From contig OZ021725.1 of NCBI GenBank assembly GCA_963978545.1, forward strand, positions 88,830,305-88,894,304: DNA of 64,000 nucleotides. The letters are read 5' to 3'. The stretch is from Linyphia triangularis. Taxonomy: Eukaryota > Arthropoda > Arachnida > Araneae > Linyphiidae. The stretch's first letter is position 1; each line of letters opens with the position of its first letter. The position numbers and the translations under genes were made by a program. Below the pieces are notes generated by a model. That model was given only the letters and a program-made list of their open reading frames with translations, had not been told where the DNA came from and made no database searches. Below, piece by piece: positions 52,689 to 64,000 of the stretch.

Positions 52689-52815
52689 CATTTGAATATA
52701 AAATTGTGTTTTATTTAAATATAAAATTTAATTATTTATTTAAATTAAATTGGTGTTTTATTTAAACATAAAATTTAATTATTTATTTAAAATAAAATTG
52801 TGTTTTATTTAAATG
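52689..52815 (+). repeat. 47-bp AT tandem repeat, ~2.5 copies
   Basis: GTGTTTTATTTAAA recurs at 52706, 52753 and 52800, with AAATTTAATTATTTATTTAA between. Confidence 0.88.
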
Positions 52816-53670
52816 CGTACAACAATTTAAAAATTGTTTGAATTTTCAAAAATAACGTTTACTACTATTTGGTTAGCTTATTTCAGTTTCAATTGCATTT
52901 TGAACGTTATACTTACTTTTATAATTGATAATAAATCATCATTTTTAAATGTAGTTTAAATTCATATTGTTTTTATATTTAAACAGTCTTTAACGTCATA
53001 CTACTATAATATATATATAAAAAGAATAGCCAAACTAAAAAAAATCAGAAGTTAAGAGTACTTGTAGGCCTATTAACAATCATAAAAATATATATGTTCC
53101 CCTTCAATAGTAAGCGATGAGTCTTATTCATCATTACTATCATATTATTTACATAACATTTAGAATGTTATTCAAAAATTGTAATCGACATTTGAATATT
53201 CTACTTTTGAATTTTTTTTGTAGTGACTAATCTAGTTTGACTTGACTATCATAAATTTTTGTATCTAAACAATAGCACTTTACCAAAATTCTCATAAAAA
53301 ATTACTTCGTTTCGCCAATTGGTCATTGGTCAGTATTGATATGTAAAAATAATTGATTCCCCAAAATTTTCCAATGCCTTATATCATAGGATAAAAAAAA
53401 AATGTATGGATCAAATACTCCTCCTAGTTTCATAATATTATTTTTCTGAGTTTTTCATATTTAATTTATGTGGTTAACATCGCAGTTTTAAACAATCTTT
53501 TATTAAAATGTATTCGAATAATTTAATTTCGCACACTATACCATTTAACATGTATGAGATCTAACAATTTTTATTGATAAAATCTTTTATAAAAAATCTG
53601 TCCGTTTGACTAGCTTAAGTTTCATAATTTTTACTACTCATGCGTACAATGAAATTGTCTCTTACATCAA

Positions 53671-54230
53671 CACGTTGACTGCCGCGTCACCCATATTCGG
53701 GTGACAGTAAAGTTTCTGATCGGGCCGCGTCACCCGTATTGAGGTGACGCTTATTTGACTATTTTGAGAAGGATATTCGTATGTATTTGAAAAGATATTT
53801 CACAGGAAGTAACAAAACTATTAAATTGTTAGAAAAGTAATACGAAAATGGTTTATTAAGAAAATTATTGTAAGTCTCATAAAAGCTTTTTTTGTTCACT
53901 GCTATTTGACTCACTAGGAAATGAGTTTGATATTTTTCTTTTCGACATTTCAATGAATTAGGGTAAAGATTTTAAGTTATATCCTCTTTACTCGGCAAAT
54001 ATTCAAACTGATCGTGTAAAGTGGCGAAATGAGAAACAGATGCGAAGTAATGAACACAAGTAAACAGACGTGATACCATGGAAACAAACGGAGCGAGAAA
54101 TTATTCTTGCGACCACCAGCTATTCGCGTTATTAAAATATCGGTGGGGGTACTCAGCAGAATACGCTTTGTACAGCGGTACTCGTGGCCTGAAGGAGATT
54201 TCACTGTAAACGCGCGGGGCAGTCAACGTG
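53671..54230. mobile_element. piggyBac-like non-autonomous element 2
   Basis: The left end CACGTTGACTGCC is repeated inverted at the right end (GGCAGTCAACGTG, ending 54230). The flanks are TCAA at 53667-53670 and TTAA at 54231-54234, consistent with a TTAA target with one change. Two palindromes lie just inside the left end: GTCACCC/GGGTGAC (53686-53705) and GCGTCACC/GGTGACGC (53728-53751). The element is 560 bp and has no transposase frame. A near-match to an RFX X-box (GATACCATGGAAAC) lies at about 54071-54084. Confidence 0.72.
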
Positions 54231-55122
54231 TTAAACCTGTTATTTCAGATTATGTAAAACTGATTATAAGATTTTATTCAAACAAAACTTTTTTTTTTAG
54301 ATACATTTATTTCTAAAGATATGTTAGCTTTCCAAACTAAAATTGGGTATGTTTATACCGTTTAAATTTAGAACACATTAAAGGAAGCGTGACAGTTCAA
54401 GGGAGTTAAATAGTGGATTTACAGGAACACGAAAAACATTTAATTGTGTTCAATTACGTTATTGTGTTGATGTGATGTAATAGACGAATTTAAAATGCAC
54501 AAAATAAAATGTGTTAAAAAAAAAATTCACCGTATTTTATAAATCTCGTTTTTGTTAATAATGGCCAATATGAGATATCATTGTTAACCAATCTTAGTCT
54601 TGGCATTAAAATATATTCTTATAAATAAACCTTTCGTTAAAAATAAAGTGACCTCTCAAACATACAGAATAAAACAGCACAAACTGAAACAATAAATTAT
54701 TATACACACACCAGCTGCATAAAAGTTAATGAAAAGACTAAATCAGTACATCCATCAAATGTGAAAATAAAACAAATCCTATGAATAATTACCAAAATCT
54801 CTGGAACCACCAACATCATTCTACAGATGCTGTCACTCGAGTTACATGTGAGTTTAAAGTACATGTGCGTATATTATTTTTGTACTTTCAGGGTATACAA
54901 AACGTAAATCTGAAAGCGTAATCAAAAGTAAATCTGACCAGAAGGGTTTTGAAATCATATTACCATAGCTATTTTATTTGAATTACACCCTCTTTGCAGT
55001 TAGTAGTAGTTCCCCTTCCTCACTAGTACGCATGCTCCCACTAACCCCTTCCCGTCATCCCTCCCATTTCAGTGTAAACAAACAATCACGTGTCTGAACA
55101 CTTCGACCCCCTCTCGTTGCAG

Positions 55123-55254
55123 AGGACGAGAGGAAGGTGTTTGTTGGAATGCTTAGCAAGAGCAAGAACGAAGACGAGGTTAGGAGACTCTTCAAGAAAT
55201 ATGGAACGATAGAAGATTGCAAGCTACTGAGGGGGCCGGACGGACAAAGCAAAG
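55123..55254 (+). CDS. Internal exon of a CELF/Bruno RNA-binding protein (start of RRM2)
   Basis: The exon encodes part of a CELF (CUGBP/Elav-like, Bruno) protein, a family that regulates alternative splicing, mRNA decay and translation through three RRM domains. It is 132 bases: two bases of a split codon, 43 codons, and one base of a split Gly codon, so its loss would keep the frame. The peptide starts [16 protein letters not shown] (residues 5-10) is the RNP2 strand of the RRM, and VRRLF, GTIEDC and [10 protein letters not shown] follow. In CELF proteins this order marks RRM2, and the RNP1 strand should begin on the next exon. The borders are a pyrimidine-rich tract ending in CAG at 55120-55122 and a GTGAGG donor at 55255. 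The segment between VFVGML and LLRGPDG is lysine-rich ([12 protein letters not shown]), unlike the KQQ and acidic residues usual in CELF3-6 types. I cannot choose a paralogue, and no other exon of the gene was recognised here. Confidence 0.88.
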
Positions 55255-55976
55255 GTGAGGCCCACCTGACCCTCCAACCCCCCAAATCCCCTTGTGCTCG
55301 ATGACCTAACCTCTGTTTGTAGTTATCCCCCCTTTCGTATGATTTTGTGATAACTTGGATTTACCAAAAAAAAATTGTTTTTAATGTGGACTGTTTCACT
55401 GGCAGTGCTTTGTTTGGTTTGATCATGGCCTGGCTGGAGTGTGGATTTGGTTTAGTTGGATTTAAATTTATATTTCTGGTGAGGTAAGGATGGTATCGTG
55501 TTGTGTGGTTTGAAGATGCGGTGTAAGGGGTTATTTTTAAAAAATACTCTGATGTATATATTGTTTAAGGATCACATATCGTTGTTTAGATTTAAAAGGT
55601 GCTAATTTCACTTTGTCAGTTTACGAGAGAGCAAACAAATCTCCTAATGTGCGTCAACATGAGCGTGACACTGATTTACCGCAGACATTTCTGTAATCAA
55701 GTTGCAGCTTTTACTTACCACTTGTTATTCTCTTCCTTTTGCCAAATTATACCAAAAAGTGTTTTGGGACTAAAAGTGGAGTTAGAACTTAGTCTCTCTA
55801 AGCCGATAATATGTGGACTTCATTCATTCTGGTTAGTTTGGAATTTGGTTGTATATTTAGTAATGAATAGTATAATGTACCGTTGATACTTATTACTGAT
55901 TGGTATCAGAACAATAATTATGGGTTTGTCCTTCCAATTTAAGTGTTTTGTGCTTTATGAATCTTCAATAGAGAAT

Positions 55977-56059
55977 CAAACCAAAAACTTAAAATATAGT
56001 AATGATTTAAGTTTTTAATAAAAACTTAAATCATTACTAAATTTTAAGTTTTTGGTTTG
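55977..56059. repeat. Near-perfect hairpin, 40-bp arms, 3-base loop
   Basis: The arms are 55977-56016 and 56020-56059; 39 of 40 positions pair. The left arm begins CAAACCAAAAACTTAAAATA and the right arm ends TTTTAAGTTTTTGGTTTG. The loop is AAT. It lies about 720 bp downstream of the CELF exon, so it would be in that gene's intron. The loop is smaller than in usual microRNA precursors. Confidence 0.95.
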
Positions 56060-59000
56060 TTAAATATAAAAAAAAAAGTTACCATCTTCTTTCTTATTTG
56101 AATATAGTTGGTGGCACCCTCTAATATCGTTTAATGCACTAAAATCTTCTTGGAATTATTTTTAAATACCAGAAGAAGAGATATTGTCTTCTTAAGAAAA
56201 AATTATTTTGTACATAAGTGAGTTCAACATTATCACACCAAATTTTGTTACATAACGTTTTCATATGGCAGTACAAATATATACCAATAACTTTATTAAA
56301 AGTACAATTAACAGTCTGTATAATGATATCACAGTTCAGTAAGGCTTGAAGCATTTGAAGAGTATAACTTGTATTACAGTCCCAAGTGTCAAAATTCATC
56401 ACATTCACTCGATTAGAGTGATTGTTTTGACACCAAAATTAATCAAATATGCTTGGGGAATCATAGTATATATCAATCCTAAAGACGAATATTCGACACT
56501 TATAAAACTTGTCTGCTTACTTTTTTCTTGTTTGTCTATAGGTAAAAATTATTAATATTGCCTACCACTTTAGTGTATTCGAATTTCTACATGTAATAGG
56601 GATAAGTCCTAATATATATGTTTTCAAATGCCTATTATTTTGAAGAGCAAGGATTGTCTGAATTGAAAACACGTGATTTTGACCAACGCGGGTACGGGTT
56701 CTGAAAAACAATAAAATTAAGACAAATCGTCAGTTTGACACTGCTTCATAAGACCCTAATGCTGCATTTTTTGGCAACAACATCAACCGAAGTATCGCTT
56801 TAAATCATGTGAAATCTTACATCAGGTATAACTACAGCAATAAAACTTGAAGGGAAAAGTAACAGGGTACTTGTTTATTACGCTCCGAAATTTCTCTTCA
56901 AATTTTGTTAGTTTTTATTGCCGTTATACCTGGTATGAAAATGTATAAGTTTTAAAGCACTAATTTGGTGGATATTATGGCCAAGAAAAATCAAGCCTTA
57001 GGTCTATGGGGCAGTGACAATGGTCTACGCAAACACTATATTATATTCAGTTATGTGTTACTGACTAAATTGAATAAAACTATTAACATATGAAACTTTT
57101 CGCATCGCATGGTGAACTTTATAAAATTGTATGCTTGTGCACTTGTGCTTCTATATACAATATATATGGTCCAAGCTTTTTTCTTTGAGATTTTTAGAGT
57201 TTACACATCTGATATTCACTGCATAAAAATGCCTATATTTTTTTTTAAATAAGTCATCATTTTCTTTCATTTGCATAACTTTGAAATTTATTATAGAGGG
57301 GAAGACTTATGTTTTTGTATGTGCATCAATAGGGAATGTTTGGGACTTAGCTCCACTGTACAATTATGTAAAATCGTTGCACATATAAATCCTAATTCCG
57401 TATAAATGAAAATTATTTGACTTGCAGTGACTGAAATATTGTTTTTGAAATAACAACAATATACTCTTAAAAAACAAAATGGGATCTCTTTAGCTAGCTT
57501 TTTTTATTTTATTTTTTTCAACTTAAGTCAACTTTTTTATAAAATTTAACTCTTGCTGTTTTGTCTTTGACGGGATCCTATAACTTTTTGTGCAATAAAA
57601 AGTTAGTCCATATTAAATACCTTTCAAATAAATTTTTTTTCCGTGAAATTGATTCCCAATGAGGCTTAAAAAAATACTCCTGCACCCTTTATTTTTATAA
57701 AGGCACTTAATGGGTGATCTCACAAATCTAAGTTATGTTTTTAATTTAAAGTAAAATCTTAAGAAATAATTTGGTTTTTAATTTGTACTAATTGGCTTAT
57801 ATTTTTAGACATATAAAATAATTTAATAATTGATGATATCCAAATTAATTGACGCTTGAAAATTTGAAAAATATTTACGAATCAACACTAATTATGCAAA
57901 ATTAATACACGGTAATTATACAAAACTACTCTAAAGATTACTACTTTTCATACATTCATTTTTGAAATTATCTGAATTATCCCAACACATTACTAAAAAG
58001 GTACCTAATCAACTTCAATAAAAATATTTGAACATTTAAGTTTTAAAGAAAACTTATTGCTATTTGCGCAAGGCCATTTTTAACTAGATTTTGCTAATAC
58101 ATGTTTAGAATATAAAATCACCCTTTTCCTAACTGTCAAGTCTTTTAAAAAATTCACTACCTGATTAACCATTTATCTACAATTTATTAATCAGTAATTT
58201 ATTTTCTACGGCCATGAAAATATGTCGAAACCTTAGTTAAAGAATCATCTTTAAGTAAGGAAAGGAAGAAAAAAGTGATTTACTGTTTTCTCTTTAAAAT
58301 TTTACATTACGTTAATGCGCTATTTCTTAGCTCAGTTGAATTATGCGTATAATTAAAAGATCGTTTGATGGCCCATTGCCCATTCTGTAGTTTCATTTTT
58401 TCGTGTTTTTTTATGTTATCTTAAGCCTATATTCTGAAGGGGGAAAAAAAGTCCTCGAACACTGTCCACAACAACTTTTCTAGTCGTAAACAAGAAACAT
58501 AAAAGTTAACGCCGAAGAAAAGAATTCCTCTTCGTATGGTAAAATGTTTACGAGGATATTCCAGCAGGTAAATTTATCGTCTTCAAAATTGCGTTCGAAG
58601 TTTTAGACTCATAACTTTTTGTATTTATTCTTATGGTCTGCTTTGGAATTTGCGTCTTGGATGCAAGAGTAAATATGAAAAACCCTAATTTTTGAGGTTT
58701 ATAATAAACCAGACATATGTTGCCCACCATTGTAGTTTTCAAAAACTTTGGTAATCTATACTGGCAGTATGCGCGGGCATTTTGCCATTTTACGAAGTAT
58801 TATGAAGTTCTTAAACTTTTTTTTTTTTTTTTGTTAAAATAATAGTTAACATCATTCTTTTTCACTCCACTTCTGACGCCCGGAAACTGATTTTGTTTAT
58901 TTTTGATTCTTTATAGATTGTAGGGATAGTTTAATATATAAAAATGCTTTCAAAATAGGATAAAATAGATTTCTTTATATTTTAACTCTATATACGGACT

Positions 59001-59880
59001 AAAGTGATACTCGAGTACCGCAATTGCACCTATTGTTTGACATCATATAAATTCACAAATCTTACAATCATAGTTTAAAAAAAAACTAATTATTGTTAGT
59101 GTCCAGATTTGAGTGCTGATTTTAGAGCGATTACGCAAAATTACCTTTATGAAACTTTAATTTTCCATAATTCCTGTCTATCAACAATACTTGAATATGC
59201 ATGTAGTTTTAGGTATTGCAAATGTCATTATACGTTGAGTTATACCATCTTCATCCTTAAGGTGAAATAAATGTGTTATTTTTAGCTAAAACAATACTTC
59301 AGCTAAAAAAAATAAAATTAAAAAAAACGTAAACTTACTATTTTTTGAATAATAGGTTTTAAGTTCATCATTAGAGTTGTAGTAAGCAAATTTAATTTTT
59401 CTGTATCAAAGATATATTTTCTAAGTCACAACTGGTATCTAAATTTTCAATTAACATAACAATAACTAACTATACCGACACTTATTTATAATTATATACA
59501 CACTCAAAACTTATACTTAAAAGTTTTCTGAGCAAAACCACATGTATGAGAAATTCGCACTCCAAAAGGAGTTTGAAGCGTTCCATTCTTATGAAATACA
59601 CTCATTTCCAGAAACTTCTTGAAAACATTCCAACGAATGAACTCCTGCCCAAGTGATCTGAACATTCCAATCTCATACAAAGCATTCACGAAAATAGTGA
59701 ATGCCATTTTCTTCATCAGGGACTACGACACATTAACGTGTTACCTCTAAAGTTTCGTGTCTCCGCAGACAAAACCACATTAAACTTTGTCCGTCCGTCC
59801 ATCGTATTAAAATAGAACCCAACTCTCCTAAAGGGTTCTCTCTTTTGCATATTATTAAATAGGTCTCCTTGCAATAGCCG
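56060..59880 (+). other. Presumed CELF intron, no recognised feature
   Basis: If the gene continues on the plus strand, this is downstream intron. I looked for the next RRM2 exon (a KGCAFV-type RNP1) and did not find it. The DNA is AT-rich with short A/T runs only. Confidence 0.5.
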
Positions 59881-59924
59881 ACATGTGTCAACAAACAACC
59901 CGTGATTCAATTAACGCCACAAAC

Positions 59925-60155
59925 CTTTCGGGATTCCGTTTCGGTTCGCCGGACCCGTTCCCTTTAATTCATGTTAAGGCGCGACGCAAAATTCTGTACC
60001 GGGTCCTTTTCTCCGGAGGGAAATATGTTTCCGAGGGATCGGGTCCGCGGGTTGCTTTTCGATCCGCTGGCGCGTGTATTCACGCTGGAAGGGACTTAGC
60101 AAAATTGGGATTGGAACTTGGTGGGATTTCCGGAGAGACGGGTTAGATGCGAGGA
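59925..60155 (+). promoter_or_regulatory. Densest CpG patch in the window
   Basis: I count about 23 CpG in some 230 bp. CGGACCCG and its complement CGGGTCCG occur about 95 bp apart, with another CGGGTCC between them. An 87-codon frame (59883-60146) covers it but shows no domain. This could be a promoter, an unmethylated regulatory element or an unrecognised exon. Confidence 0.35.
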
Positions 60156-60499
60156 TTTTGGGGGGGAGGGGGTGCTTTTTGAGCGTTTGATGTATGTGGA
60201 ATAGGGTAGATATGCCGGATTTAGAGTATTAGTAGATCAAGTATTAGTTTCGTAAACGCGTTTAATATGACTTCGTTACATTCATATCATTGTTAGATAG
60301 TGAGGAGTCAATTTCCCTAATTACAGAATAATGTCCACAATAATATGCTGGATGCAGACTCTCCACTAGTAATGTGATCCAAATTTGAATTTTAAAATTG
60401 TGGGAGTTGGTAAAAAAAAAATCGAAGGTGGAAATTTCCAGGAAGGAAAGTAAGGGAAAAAACTCAAAGTAAGTTTACAAAATATATTTCACCTATTTT

Positions 60500-60644
60500 A
60501 CTGCCGACCAAACGGTATAGTGGTTAGCGTGCTAACTTCTAGACCGCGAGTTGCCGGTTGGAGTCCCGTTTAAGGCATGGGTGTTTGTAAATGTATGTTG
60601 GCTTGTCTAATGACGAATGTTTCGGCGCATTATAGCCCTCGTGT
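60500..60644 (+). mobile_element. tRNA-derived SINE, family B, 3'-truncated
   Basis: It matches the family B copy at 30622-30809 from GACCAAACGGTATAGTGG through GCATTATAGCCCTCGTGT, then stops without the GACTGCGCCAGATAATC segment or the AACC tail. The B box is mutated (GGTTGGAGTCC), so it is probably unable to be transcribed from its internal promoter. I see no clear target-site duplication. Confidence 0.88.
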
Positions 60645-60740
60645 ACTAAAAATTTAGGAGTCGCTTAATAATTTAGTAAAAAAAAATTGACATTTAACAA
60701 GTTTTTTTAGAGTTTAAAAATTAACATAAGAGTTGATATT

Positions 60741-60770
<30 letters not shown>

Positions 60771-60776
<6 letters not shown>

Positions 60777-63052
60777 TGCATTTATTAAAGATAAATGTGC
60801 ACTTTTTTTGGTCTAAAGTATAAAAAGTTTTGTGAACAAGTCCAAATCTGGGGAAAACAAGCGCAGCTAATGGAATGGCAAACTAGATAAAATTTCGGCA
60901 CCAAAAAGATAAAATTTTCTTACTCATTTTAATTTACGAATAATCGCTTTATAAATGAGCAACGACCTATTAAAATGATGTTTTACAAACTACAAGTTTT
61001 AAGAAAAGATATTTCTTTTTGAAAATAGATATGAATAAAAATTATCCAAATAAACTCTCAATTTTAAATGAAAAATTTCTCAGCAATATTTTGAAGATTT
61101 TATTTTCTCAAAAACAAAGAAGTATAGTTTTTAACACACCTAACACCCTATTGTATACTTTACACTTACCATTACTTATGATAAGAAAGTGTTATTTTAT
61201 TGTAATTTATAAACTAATATAGTAAGTAATTTGGAAATAATAAATAAATGTGCTACTTTAAAAGGTAGTGTGTGAATAGTTTTAGCTTTTTCCAGAATAA
61301 GTAACGTAAAATCTGTCGCAATTTTGCTATCGTTCAATAGCTCTATCCTAATTTACTATCAGTTAATAAGTATTATTCTACCTCAAAATTACCTTTACAA
61401 TTCAATCGGGCACATTTGATCTGACAGTTACTAATGATTTTGTCATCTAGTCGTCAAGTATATGTGTTTTTTTCAAAAATTTATGTACTTTCTTTTCTTT
61501 TGGCACTCTTTATAATGAATATTATCACTTTACAGTCGTATAATGAACTTAATGTTATTTGAATATAGACTATCAATCACATAACACTCGAACTCGACTG
61601 TCAACGTACCAACGACAACAACAACGACGAACGAAAATTTAAAAAAATTATTCATGGAATTGTAGGGTATTTTATAGTGCGTGAACGCCATAATTTATCT
61701 ATCCTTATTTCTTCAGTTACCATCAAAACTACTAAAACACGTATTTAAAATTCTATACTTCAAAACTTTTGTGTTTTCTAGCTCATAAAAAAACTTTTTA
61801 TTTGGAGTATCAAAGACTTTTCAATACTTTTACCAGAAATCAGATCCATAAGATATTGGCAACGGCTCAAAAGTACCGCTTGCATATCAATTTAAAAACA
61901 AGATTAATTAAGAATCGATGAAATTTAAGTCAGTAGTTATTGGTTAAAGTTTTTCATCGTCTCACTTTTGATTCCATCAATCATCAAAATAAAAAAGAAA
62001 GGCAAATTAAAAAAAAAAGTTGTTGAACAAGATCGGATTTTGAATTTATTATTAAATGTTAATTTTCAGTGTTTCAACATCAATTGTTAAGAATAATTAA
62101 ACACTTAAAATATTAAAAAACTATAAAAAAATTAAAATAAGCAGTGTCAAAAATCATTGAGTATTTTTAAATTTTACAATTTCTTCCTCTACTTAATAAA
62201 TATTTAATTTTACGATTTATTTAACTACTAATTTGAAAAATGCACTTTTTTATCTTTCGAATTGCATGGCATGCTGAAATTTACACTTAATAGGATCATT
62301 TAAATCTTAGTAAGATCATTTAAAAGTACATAGTATTAAACTGCCGTCACAAATTAAAAAGTCCTAAATACAAAAAAAAAATTATGCATATTTTGACGTT
62401 TTATATTCGTCTTTTGAATTTACACATTTTTTTATTGATGTATATGTTTTTGTTACCTAAGAATTTTAGCAATTCAATGAACTGTAAAGATTATTTTTTA
62501 AGGACTAATAAAAAATTTCAAAATATGCACTTACATTTTTTTTTTATATTTTAGGGCCTTTAGCTTATGATGATAATAATAATATTTATAAAAAAAAATG
62601 TGCAAGTGTTAATAATTAAATGTAAATATATCTTTTACTTTGCACTTTTAGTTGAAAGTATATTTAAAGTACACACTAAATATATAACTTTAAGTATGCC
62701 CCATTAGCTTGATGTTTCTAATTAATTACCATATCTTTTTCGACACTAAATTATATCAAAGCATAAAATTTATCACTTGCAAATACTAACAACCCTCTAC
62801 CTATACATTTGAAATGCAGAAATAAAAAATATAACTCTAAGCTTTCCTGTGATCGTTCAACGACACATGCATCCTCAATTGGTACAGTAAACATGCAGCC
62901 TCATTCCTTTTTCCGGACGAATTATCTCCGTTGTTGAACAAAAATAATACAACTACACACACTTTTGTCGACATACACACATACACCAAACCCTCTTTAA
63001 GTACCGTCAAATAAATCTGCTTTGAGTAGCAATAAAGCACGCGCAAATCTAT
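60771..63052. other. Non-coding AT-rich stretch
   Basis: Very AT-rich, with no repeat family or exon I recognise. Confidence 0.55.
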
Positions 63053-63508
63053 TTAGGTAGCTCCGTTAACCGAAAACCGCTTGTGTCTGTATCCTACGGC
63101 AAGAGAGAGAAAAAAAGAAACAATAAACGAATATAAGAAAAGGAAACAAAAACAAAAAAAGGAAACTGTCTTCTTTTCAGCATCACCAGCTCTCTGAAAA
63201 ACTACATCGGATTTCTGTTCTCCGAAACGCGGGGCCATTTTCGCTGATCTTTTTTCAATGCAAATGTTTTCTACTTGACGTATTGTTGAATCGTTGAACG
63301 CGTCTGGTAGATATCTGGTCATTGGGAGGCCTAATCTTCCATCGCTTCCTCCTCCCTTCTTTCTGTTGTTGTTCTTGTTGTTATTTTCCAAAAGATGAAA
63401 CGATACTTGCAAAACGCTGAAAAGATTTCCCTTCAGCCCTAAGCTGCAAATACATCTTTGGGATTTACGAGAAATCGCCCGTGCTGTTTTGGCTGGAATT
63501 GAATTCAT
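63053..63508 (-). CDS. Unassigned 151-codon open frame, possibly chance
   Basis: This is the longest open frame in the window. It begins MNSIPAKTARAISRKSQRC and has a basic N-terminal half with an Asn/Lys run (NNNKNNN) near residue 45 and a GGGSDGR stretch after it. Residues about 113-138 are strongly hydrophobic (rich in F, L, C and S) and could be one membrane segment. I recognise no domain. The hydrophobic part reads through a purine-rich, low-complexity stretch of the plus strand (AAAAAGAAACAATAAACG-like), which often gives spurious Phe/Leu/Ser-rich frames. The start has purine at -3 (AAG before ATG). No splice pattern or nearby polyadenylation signal makes it convincing. It may be a chance frame, a 5' exon or a single-exon lineage gene. 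Confidence 0.15.
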   Translation of the reverse strand: MNSIPAKTARAISRKSQRCICSLGLKGNLFSVLQVSFHLLENNNKNNNRKKGGGSDGRLGLPMTRYLPDAFNDSTIRQVENICIEKRSAKMAPRFGEQKSDVVFQRAGDAEKKTVSFFCFCFLFLYSFIVSFFLSLAVGYRHKRFSVNGAT

Positions 63509-64000
63509 CTTCTTGGAGCGCTGTTCTTTTTTTTCTCTCCACCAACGGGGATGCTTTAAGAAAAGAAAAACTGCCCGTGTTATATTTTATCGCATATGTG
63601 TGAATACTGAAGTTCAAGCAACAGGTTCTTTAGTCAAAAGAATCCATGTTAAATAATACTATAAGGATTTTGTAGCTGCCTACACAATAGTTTCAAATCT
63701 AGAACGTAACAACTGAAGTAGATTTTGCTAAACAAAATCCCCCCCTGCTCTTTCTGAAAGGAATTTATCTCATTTCATACTGTTATTTGTATCTTTACCA
63801 GCAAAACGTGAATGTGAAAAAGGTGCAACATATATCTTAGACAAAGGATTTCAAGCTAAAACACTTACGCTAAAAGAGTGATGACGCTAAATGGGAACTT
63901 GTGGATTATGACTTCGATTATAGTTCGAAGTTCTTATAAATTTGTTTTTAAGTGCTAATTGTTTCATATAAAATTAATATAGAAATAAACTTAGCTAAAT

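Noticed and set aside
59883..60146. An 87-codon plus-strand gene
   Set aside because: It overlies a CpG-dense patch and has no recognisable domain or conserved motif.
55255..64000. The next CELF exon (RNP1 of RRM2)
   Set aside because: I looked for a KGCAFV-type coding stretch after an acceptor and did not find one.

Overview
The window looks like AT-rich, non-coding nuclear DNA from an invertebrate animal, most likely an arthropod and possibly an arachnid; the species is an inference. Evidence: one unmistakable spliced exon of a CELF/Bruno RNA-binding protein with canonical AG/GT borders, tRNA-derived SINEs, TTAA-flanked piggyBac-like elements, many long poly(T), poly(A), poly(C) and poly(G) runs, and abundant micro- and minisatellites. 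There is no bacterial-style gene packing, no operon and no CRISPR array.

The only confident coding sequence is a 132-base exon at 55123-55254 (+) that encodes the first half of an RRM2 domain. I found no neighbouring CELF exon, so much of the window may be intron of this one plus-strand gene. Fifteen of the 18 longest A/T runs are T on the plus strand, which would fit poly(A)-tailed insertions tolerated mainly antisense to such a transcript.

Layout. 1-8 kb: AT-rich DNA with a small GC-richer patch at 1.8-2.0 kb, short tandem repeats and one dispersed repeat. 8.3 kb: SINE family A. 9.5-9.9 kb: CpG-rich patch with an exact RFX X-box. 11.1-11.9 kb: GC-richer patch. 12.9-15.0 kb: old tandem array of ~340-370 bp units. 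17-23 kb: minisatellites, a 22-bp satellite with a 9-unit higher-order period, an inverted pair of homopolymer-bounded repeats, and a TIR element. 25.1-25.4 kb: CpG-rich patch with CTCF-like and CRE motifs. 30.3-31.8 kb: a second TIR element with a SINE nested in it, then another SINE. 32.9-35.4 kb: 135-bp array, AT minisatellite and (GT)63. 37.4-40.6 kb: local duplications. 42.7-45.7 kb: a diverged repeat pair. 50.2-54.2 kb: two piggyBac-like non-autonomous elements. 55.1 kb: the CELF exon, followed by a near-perfect 40-bp-arm hairpin at 55.98-56.06 kb. 59.9-60.2 kb: the densest CpG patch. 60.5 kb: a 3'-truncated SINE. 63.1-63.5 kb: the longest open frame (151 codons), unassigned.

I did not find a clearly new multi-gene system. 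The items best worth follow-up are the 12.9-15.0 kb array with its recurring inverted motif, the hairpin next to the CELF exon, the higher-order satellite, the CpG patches with transcription-factor motifs, and the SINE/TIR nesting.
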